A stretch of DNA of 12,300 nt, from the NCBI GenBank assembly GCA_002083475.1, contig LWDI01000075.1, positions 1 through 12,300 of the forward strand, written 5' to 3'. Shown piece by piece: positions 7,208 to 12,300 of the stretch. This DNA is from Proteobacteria bacterium SG_bin5. GTDB lineage: Bacteria > Pseudomonadota > Alphaproteobacteria > Sphingomonadales > Sphingomonadaceae. The notes beneath the pieces are model-generated. The model was not told the DNA's origin. It was given only the letters and a program-made list of their open reading frames with translations, and did not search any database. Each line of letters starts with the position of its first letter. Positions within the stretch are counted from its first letter, which is position 1. The translations under genes and the position numbers were made by a program.

Positions 7208-7846
7208 TCACCCGCCCGAACCCCCGATCACGTTGATCGTGAACGCCAGCACGCCCAGGTTGAACACGAACGCCGCCAGGCAGTGCACGGTCACGACTTG
7301 GCGCATCGTGGTGTTGGTGATCGCGGTGTCGCTCGTCTGGAAAGTCATCCCGAGCGTGAAGCTGAAATAGATGAAGTCCCAATAAGTCGGCTCGTCGCAT
7401 TCGGGAAAGCGCAAGCCACCGCGATCGCCGCCGTCCTTGCCGCCTTGATAGAAGAGATTGGCGTAATGCAGGGCATAGACGACGTTCGAGAAGAGCCAGG
7501 CGAGCGGCAGCGTCACCAGCACCAGCGCGAGCGTCAGCGGTTGGGTGCGGCCGTGCATCTCGCTCGCCACCGCGACCAGCACCACCAGCGTCACGACGAA
7601 AGTGATCACCAGCAGCAGCGTGCGGTTGGCGTCATTGTCGCGCGCGGCTTGGCGCATTTGTTCGGCCGGATTGTCGAGCAGCGGATAGACGCTCGCCAGG
7701 AACACCGCCGTCGCCGCGTCGAAGGCGGTCAAGATGCCGCGCGACGGCCCGAGCGGCGGGATCGCGGCGAAAGCACCGAGCGCGAGCACCAGGCAGAAGA
7801 CGACGAAGCGGAGCGGTGCGGCGCGGGTGACGAGGCGCTTGGACAT
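7208..7846 (-). CDS. DUF1345 membrane protein
   Basis: The 212-residue product is an integral membrane protein with likely helices near residues 11-29, 43-57, 76-95, 104-128 and 183-206. A re-entrant-looking segment sits at about 156-173 (YWDFIYFSFTLGMTFQ, followed by TSDTAIT). That segment plus the following helix is the family hallmark and resembles the pore loop and inner helix of two-TM potassium channels, although the TVGYG selectivity sequence is absent. No function is established for DUF1345. I chose the ATG at 7846; a TTG 13 codons upstream would give an unlikely N-terminus. The ribosome-binding site is weak. The gene is divergent from hisS (81-base gap) and upstream of the M61 gene. 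Confidence 0.8.
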   Translation of the reverse strand: MSKRLVTRAAPLRFVVFCLVLALGAFAAIPPLGPSRGILTAFDAATAVFLASVYPLLDNPAEQMRQAARDNDANRTLLLVITFVVTLVVLVAVASEMHGRTQPLTLALVLVTLPLAWLFSNVVYALHYANLFYQGGKDGGDRGGLRFPECDEPTYWDFIYFSFTLGMTFQTSDTAITNTTMRQVVTVHCLAAFVFNLGVLAFTINVIGGSGG

Positions 7847-7927
7847 GGCGCTGCAATGCCCGATCGCGCGCCTGGCTCCAACCAACCTCTTCCCTCTCGC
7901 CCCCGCCTCTTTTATGGCGCGGCGTTT

Positions 7928-9181
7928 ATGGCGCGCATCGAAACGCCGCGACCCATTCGCGGCACTCAGGATATTTTCGGCGAGGACCAGCGCCGCTTCC
8001 AGCGCGTGGTCGATACGTTCGATCGCGTGCGCCGGCTTTATTGCTTCCAGCGGGTGGAATTGCCGGTGTTCGAGGCGACGGCGGTGTTCAGCCGCTCGCT
8101 CGGCGAGACGACCGACGTGGTTTCAAAGGAAATGTATTCGTTCGAGGATCGCGGCGGCGATTCGCTGACGTTGCGCCCCGAATTCACCGCCGGCATTGCC
8201 CGCGCTTATCTCACCGAGGGCTGGCAGCAATATGCGCCCTTGAAAGTGGTGAGCCACGGCCCGGTATTCCGCTACGAACGCCCGCAAAAGGGGCGTTACC
8301 GCCAGTTCCACCAGATCGATGCCGAGGTGATCGGCGCGGCCGAGCCCTTGGCGGACGTCGAGCTGCTGGTAATGGCCGATCAGCTGCTGCGCGAGCTGGG
8401 CATCGCGGAAGGCGTCACGCTCCAGCTCAACACGCTTGGCGATGCGGAGACGCGCGACGCTTGGCGCGCGGCGCTGGTCGCGCATTTCGAGGCGCATCGC
8501 GGCGAATTGAGCGAGGATAGCCTGGCGCGGCTGGCGAAGAACCCGCTGCGGATCCTCGATTCGAAAGACCCGCGCGACCGCCCGATCGCCGAGGCGGCGC
8601 CGGGAATCGACGATTTCTTGACGCGCGAGGCGGGCGCCTTTTTCGAGAGCGTGACGCGCGGGTTGGACGCAGCGGGCGTCGCCTGGACGCGCAACGCCCG
8701 GCTGGTGCGCGGGCTCGATTATTACCGCCACACCGCGTTCGAGTTCGTCACCGATCGCTTGGGCGCGCAAGGCACGGTGCTGGCCGGCGGCCGCTATGAC
8801 GGGCTGATCGAAAGCCTGGGCGGACCGAGCACGCCGGGCGTCGGCTGGGCGGCGGGGATCGAGCGGCTGGGGATGTTGCTGGGGGAGATATTGCCTCCGT
8901 CATTGGATGTCGCCGTGGTCGCGGAGTCTATCGATTTGGAACCACGGGCGGCGGCACTCACGGCGCGATTGCGTGCGGCGGGGCTGGTCGCCGAGCAATT
9001 TTGTTCGGGCAGTCCGCGCAAACGATATCAGCGCGCGCTCAATGCGCAGCCGGCAATCGCAATCTCCTATGATGTGCGCGATGGGTTGCCCGTAAGCGGC
9101 ATGCGATTGCTGCGGAATGACAGTTTGAGCGAGGATCAGCGGGTGGCCGTTCAGCGCTTGTTCGATAGCCTGCCAAATTAA
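7928..9181 (+). CDS. hisS: Histidyl-tRNA synthetase
   Basis: This cytoplasmic class II synthetase joins histidine to tRNA-His with ATP. The product is 417 residues, normal for the bacterial enzyme. Visible signatures are PRPIRGTQDIFGED at the N-terminus, TLRPEFTAGIAR near residues 81-92, motif 2 with FRYERPQKGRYRQFHQ at 114-129, the histidine-specific LVRGLDYYRHTAFEF from residue 259, and GGRYDGLIESLGG. Motif 3 follows around GVGWAAGIERL, then the C-terminal anticodon-binding domain. The ATG at 7928 gives the family N-terminus, but only a weak Shine-Dalgarno sequence precedes it. The gene heads the rightward series with prfA, prmC and DUF4167. It is separated from prfA by 160 bases, most of which is repeat copy B, and I see no T-run terminator in that gap. 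Confidence 0.95.
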   Translation: MARIETPRPIRGTQDIFGEDQRRFQRVVDTFDRVRRLYCFQRVELPVFEATAVFSRSLGETTDVVSKEMYSFEDRGGDSLTLRPEFTAGIARAYLTEGWQQYAPLKVVSHGPVFRYERPQKGRYRQFHQIDAEVIGAAEPLADVELLVMADQLLRELGIAEGVTLQLNTLGDAETRDAWRAALVAHFEAHRGELSEDSLARLAKNPLRILDSKDPRDRPIAEAAPGIDDFLTREAGAFFESVTRGLDAAGVAWTRNARLVRGLDYYRHTAFEFVTDRLGAQGTVLAGGRYDGLIESLGGPSTPGVGWAAGIERLGMLLGEILPPSLDVAVVAESIDLEPRAAALTARLRAAGLVAEQFCSGSPRKRYQRALNAQPAIAISYDVRDGLPVSGMRLLRNDSLSEDQRVAVQRLFDSLPN

Positions 9182-9207
9182 TGAGCGCGGCCGAACTATT
9201 CTCTCAG

Positions 9208-9333
9208 CTCCTCCCCCGGCGGGGGAGGTGGCAGCGCGAAGCGCTGACGGAGGGGTGTCCCCAGCAGTTTGAGGGCGATACCCCTCCACCATTCGCTGCG
9301 CGAATGGTCCCCCTCCCCCTGCGAGGGAGGAGC
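9208..9333 (+). repeat. Dispersed intergenic repeat, copy B
   Basis: This array of five stem-loops fills most of the hisS-prfA gap. The stems are CCTCCCCC/GGGGGAGG (9210-9228), CAGCGC/GCGCTG (9232-9246), the core GGAGGGGT (9249-9256) with ACCCCTCC (9280-9287), ACCATTCGC/GCGAATGGT (9288-9308, loop TGC) and CCTCCC/GGGAGG (9312-9330). The two ends are also complementary, so the whole element is an imperfect palindrome. The core matches copy A at 85-137 in opposite orientation with two mismatches in 53. The loops and stems in the two copies differ in ways that keep the pairing. There is no coding sequence, so it is a non-autonomous repeat of unknown spreading mechanism. Confidence 0.88.
9312..9332 (+). 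promoter_or_regulatory. prfA ribosome-binding site inside a repeat hairpin
   Basis: AGGGAGGAG at 9324-9332 is the only good Shine-Dalgarno sequence for the prfA ATG at 9342; its AGGAG part (9328-9332) is 9 bases upstream. It is the 3' arm of the last hairpin of repeat copy B: CCTCCC at 9312-9317 pairs with GGGAGG at 9325-9330. When folded, this stem would hide the ribosome-binding site. The pairing is seen; an effect on translation is inferred. Confidence 0.65.
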
Positions 9334-9341
9334 TTCCACCC

Positions 9342-10418
<1,077 letters not shown>

Positions 10419-10455
10419 GCGCCGCCCCGAGCATGGGGTGTCCACCGCCCCGGCC

Positions 10456-10553
10456 CCTCATCCCACCCTCTCCCCTGAAGGGGAGAGGGCTTTCGCCCCT
10501 TTCCGCGCGCCCCCAATGGCCCTCTCCCGTTTACGGGAGAGGGTTGGGTGAGG
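10456..10553 (+). repeat. Intergenic repeat with two long hairpins, overlapping the prmC start
   Basis: Outer arms CCTCATCCCACCCTCTCCC (10456-10474) and GGGAGAGGGTTGGGTGAGG (10535-10553) are complementary except at two positions. Within them lie two strong hairpins: CCCTCTCCCC/GGGGAGAGGG at 10466-10489 with loop TGAA, and an 11-base stem CCCTCTCCCGT/ACGGGAGAGGG at 10520-10543. Repeats of this general sequence are common between genes in proteobacteria (from memory). It differs from the family at 83-178 and 9208-9333. The right arm runs through the prmC Shine-Dalgarno sequence and start codon. No T-run is present. Confidence 0.82.
10520..10550 (+). promoter_or_regulatory. prmC ribosome-binding site and GTG start in the repeat arm
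   Basis: GGGAGAGGG at 10535-10543 lies 4 bases before the GTG at 10548 and acts as the Shine-Dalgarno sequence. The same bases form the 3' arm of the second repeat hairpin (10520-10530 with 10533-10543), so the site can be masked. An in-frame TGA at 10476 closes the frame upstream, and there is no other ATG, GTG or TTG between it and 10548. The next in-frame ATG is codon 34 and would remove the conserved RLDAELL segment. Confidence 0.7.
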
Positions 10554-11381
10554 GCGGGGACCGGGCTCGTCCGTCACGCGCTCGCCGATGCCGCGCGCGA
10601 TCTCGCCGCCTCGTCCCCGACCGCCCGGCTCGATGCCGAGCTGCTGATGGCGCACGCGCTGGGCATCGATCGCGAGAGCCTGCTCCTTCGCCACCTCGAC
10701 ACGCCCGCGCCGCCCGGCTTCGCGCCGCTCGTCGCGCGCCGGCTGACTCATGAGCCGATCGCCTATATCACCGGCCGCCGTGCCTTTTGGACGGTCGAGC
10801 TGCGCGTCGGCCCCGGCGTGCTCGTCCCGCGCCCCGATAGCGAGACGCTGATCGAGGCGGCGCGCGATCATTTCGGGCAAGCGGGGCCCGCGCGCGTGCT
10901 CGATCTCGGCACCGGGCCCGGCACCTTGCTGCTGGCCGCGCTCGCCGAATGGCCGGGCGCGACCGGGCTCGGGATCGATGCCTCGGCCGAGGCGCTGGCC
11001 TATGCCCGCGCCAATGCCGCCGACCTCGGGCTCGCCGCCCGCGCGGCGTTCGCGCGCGGTGACTGGGCGGCGGGCATCGCCGAGCGTTTCGACCTGATCC
11101 TCGCCAACCCCCCCTATGTCGGCACCGACGAACCGCTGCCCGACGAGGTGCGCCGCCACGAGCCGGCGGCCGCCTTGTTCGCCGGGGCGGACGGGCTCGC
11201 GGCCTATCGCGCGCTGTTTCCACAGCTGCCGCCGCTGCTTGCGCCCGGCGGGGTCGCGATCGTCGAGTTCGGCGCGACCCAGGCTGAGGCGGTGCGCCAA
11301 ATCGCGACCGCCGCCGGCTTCAAAGTCACGCCGCGACAAGATCTTGGCCAAAGACCGCGCGCGTTGATCTGCGAGACTTGA
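10548..11381 (+). CDS. prmC: Release factor glutamine methyltransferase
   Basis: PrmC (HemK) transfers a methyl group from S-adenosylmethionine to the Gln of the GGQ motif in RF1 and RF2, which raises termination efficiency. The 277-residue product has the N-terminal helical substrate domain with ARLDAELLMAHALGIDR. The linker segment PIAYITGRRAFW follows, then the methyltransferase fold with SAM motif DLGTGPG at 119-125 and the catalytic NPPY at 187-190. The GTG at 10548 is the only sensible start and lies inside the upstream repeat, so the first few residues are repeat-encoded. It follows its substrate gene prfA by 129 bases. Confidence 0.94.
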   Translation: MRAGTGLVRHALADAARDLAASSPTARLDAELLMAHALGIDRESLLLRHLDTPAPPGFAPLVARRLTHEPIAYITGRRAFWTVELRVGPGVLVPRPDSETLIEAARDHFGQAGPARVLDLGTGPGTLLLAALAEWPGATGLGIDASAEALAYARANAADLGLAARAAFARGDWAAGIAERFDLILANPPYVGTDEPLPDEVRRHEPAAALFAGADGLAAYRALFPQLPPLLAPGGVAIVEFGATQAEAVRQIATAAGFKVTPRQDLGQRPRALICET

Positions 11382-11406
11382 AGCAAGGCCTCGCGCCGCA
11401 TATTTG
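11378..11406 (+). promoter_or_regulatory. Possible promoter at the prmC 3' end
   Basis: TTGAAG at 11378-11383 and TATTTG at 11401-11406 are 17 bases apart, an acceptable spacing for a housekeeping sigma factor. They overlap the last codons of prmC. Transcription from here would begin near 11412 and leave a leader of about 200 bases before DUF4167. The match to consensus is only fair. Confidence 0.25.
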
Positions 11407-11617
11407 GGCTTGGCGATTGGGTGGCCACCCGCTATGGCTTGCTCCGGGGCCCGCGTTAATCTCAGCTCACCCAAGGTGAACGCGCTGCCGCCACTTCCTT
11501 CGTCATCAGGCCGTTGCCGTCGGGCGGCCCGCGCTTGCGCCGATCGGCGCGACCGCAGGTCGGGCGGTAAGGGGGGAAGCACCCGCCGGAGCTAGGTTCA
11601 AAGGCACGAGGATAGAG
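11382..11617 (+). other. Structured gap upstream of the DUF4167 gene
   Basis: These 236 bases hold no convincing gene but many short complementary elements. They include palindrome GGGTGGCCACCC (11419-11430), stem TCACC/GGTGA (11467-11479), palindrome GCGCCGATCGGCGC (11537-11550) and a 9-base direct repeat GTCGGGCGG at 11519-11527 and 11559-11567. A long-range match pairs GCTCCGG (11441-11447) with CCGGAGC (11586-11592). It could be a structured 5' leader or a small RNA. I could not match it to tmRNA, 6S, SRP or RNase P RNA by eye. High GC content makes such pairings easier by chance. The ribosome-binding site GAGGA (11608-11612) at its end serves DUF4167. Confidence 0.35.
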
Positions 11618-12300
11618 TTGATCAACAATCGTCAGGCCGGCCGCCGTCGCGGTCGTGGCGGGCAGCGCTCGCAGGGTAATCCCGGGCGTCCCGACAATGG
11701 CAACCGCGTCGACAATCGCGCGCGTGGCAATGCCGCGCAGCTCTTGGAGAAATACAAGAATCTCGCGCGCGAGGCGCAGATGCAGGGCGATCGGGTCAAC
11801 ACCGAATATTATCTGCAATTCGCCGATCATTATTTTCGGGTGCTGAACGAAAACCGCGCCCGCTTCGAGGATCAGCGGCGCGGCCGCGAGGATCAGTTCG
11901 AAGGCGAGGACGACGAGGATTATGACGGCGAGGCGATCGCCGACGATCGCGTCGACGGCAATCGCGGCGACCATCGTGGCGATCAACGCGGCGATCCGCG
12001 CGGCGATCAACGCCCCGCCAATGGCCGCGACGGCGCGCGCGAGGGCAATGGCCGCGACAACGGGCGCGATTATGGCCGCGACGGCAACCGAGACGGAAGC
12101 CAGCGCGAGGCATGGCGCGACGAGCGTCGCGAGCCGCGCGAAGACCGCCAGGCCGAAGCGCCGCGCGGCAGCCAAGACGACGAGCCGGTCGCCGAGGTCG
12201 AGGAAGCGCCCCGGCGTCGCCGCAACCGCCGCGCCCCGCGCGCCGAAACGCTCGAAGCGGCGGCGGAAACGGGCGCCGAGACCGGCGCCGCCGAGGCGCC
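11618..12300 (+). CDS. DUF4167 protein (partial, runs off the right edge)
   Basis: A TTG at 11618, 5 bases after GAGGA, opens a frame that stays open to the window end (227 codons so far). The N-terminus is arginine/glycine-rich (MINNRQAGRRRGRGG). A conserved block at about residues 36-77 contains QLLEKYKNLAREAQMQGDR and EYYLQFADHYFRVLN, which I recognise as the alphaproteobacterial DUF4167 domain. After an acidic stretch comes low-complexity sequence made of GD(Q/P/H)R and GRD units, then an Arg/Ala/Glu-rich tail. The domain has no established role. The basic, glycine-rich ends suggest nucleic acid binding (inference). No ATG or GTG start exists nearby in frame. As I recall, the position after prmC is usual for this gene in alphaproteobacteria. 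Confidence 0.88.
   Translation, partial: MINNRQAGRRRGRGGQRSQGNPGRPDNGNRVDNRARGNAAQLLEKYKNLAREAQMQGDRVNTEYYLQFADHYFRVLNENRARFEDQRRGREDQFEGEDDEDYDGEAIADDRVDGNRGDHRGDQRGDPRGDQRPANGRDGAREGNGRDNGRDYGRDGNRDGSQREAWRDERREPREDRQAEAPRGSQDDEPVAEVEEAPRRRRNRRAPRAETLEAAAETGAETGAAEA

Noticed and set aside
5163..7370. A 735-codon open frame on the plus strand
   Set aside because: It is antisense to the M61 peptidase, whose signal peptide, HExxH motif and PDZ domain are intact. Its own translation is His/Arg/Asp-rich without recognisable domains, typical of GC-rich shadows.
7847..7885. TTG start 13 codons upstream for the DUF1345 gene
   Set aside because: A purine-rich run abuts the TTG with no spacer, and the added residues do not resemble a membrane-protein N-terminus. 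The ATG at 7846 is preferred, though its ribosome-binding site is weak.
11404..11595. Possible known structured RNA (tmRNA, 6S, SRP, RNase P) or a short gene
   Set aside because: I could not find the conserved core sequences of these RNAs on either strand, and the short frames have no coding signature. It is left as an unexplained structured gap.
11462..12175. A 237-codon minus-strand frame with hydrophobic Ala/Val-rich content
   Set aside because: It is antisense to DUF4167. The Ala/Val/Ile pattern is the complement of the Arg/Asp/Gly-rich codons on the plus strand, and DUF4167 is clearly recognisable.

Overview
The window looks like a chromosomal housekeeping region of an alphaproteobacterium, most likely a member of the Sphingomonadales. 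It is GC-rich with strongly GC-biased third codon positions. It carries an M61 glycyl-aminopeptidase of the kind described from Sphingomonas, an alphaproteobacterial DUF4167 protein, a shortened alpha-type glutamyl-tRNA synthetase, and the short GC-rich intergenic hairpin repeats common in this group. I see no rRNA, tRNA, CRISPR array, insertion sequence, prophage or defence genes.

Layout. Positions 1-242 hold no gene, only stacked hairpins and a dispersed repeat (copy A). On the minus strand follow gltX (243-1571) and, just upstream of it, a YcxB-like membrane protein (1611-2138). prs (2205-3140) is divergent from these and is transcribed rightwards. It converges on a minus-strand block: a CPA1 Na+/H+ antiporter (3246-4538), ppa (4605-5141), a secreted M61 peptidase with a PDZ domain (5175-7091) and a DUF1345 membrane protein (7208-7846). 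The convergent junction may also hide a 26-codon plus-strand gene. From 7928 on, everything is rightward: hisS, prfA, prmC and a DUF4167 gene that runs off the right edge.

Function. Much of the content is translation and nucleotide metabolism. gltX and hisS charge tRNAs and release pyrophosphate, which ppa hydrolyses. prs makes PRPP for nucleotide and histidine synthesis. prfA encodes release factor 1, and prmC encodes the enzyme that methylates the Gln of its GGQ motif. The gene order hisS-prfA-prmC-DUF4167 is, as far as I recall, common in this group.

The most unusual feature is how the repeats sit on the prfA-prmC pair. The Shine-Dalgarno sequence of prfA lies in the last hairpin of repeat copy B. 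The only workable start codon of prmC, with its Shine-Dalgarno sequence, lies in the right arm of a different repeat. Both initiation sites are therefore repeat-derived and could be masked by secondary structure. DUF4167 has a TTG start after a 236-base structured gap. I found no convincing new multi-gene system; the findings are regulatory and small-gene observations in an otherwise ordinary region.
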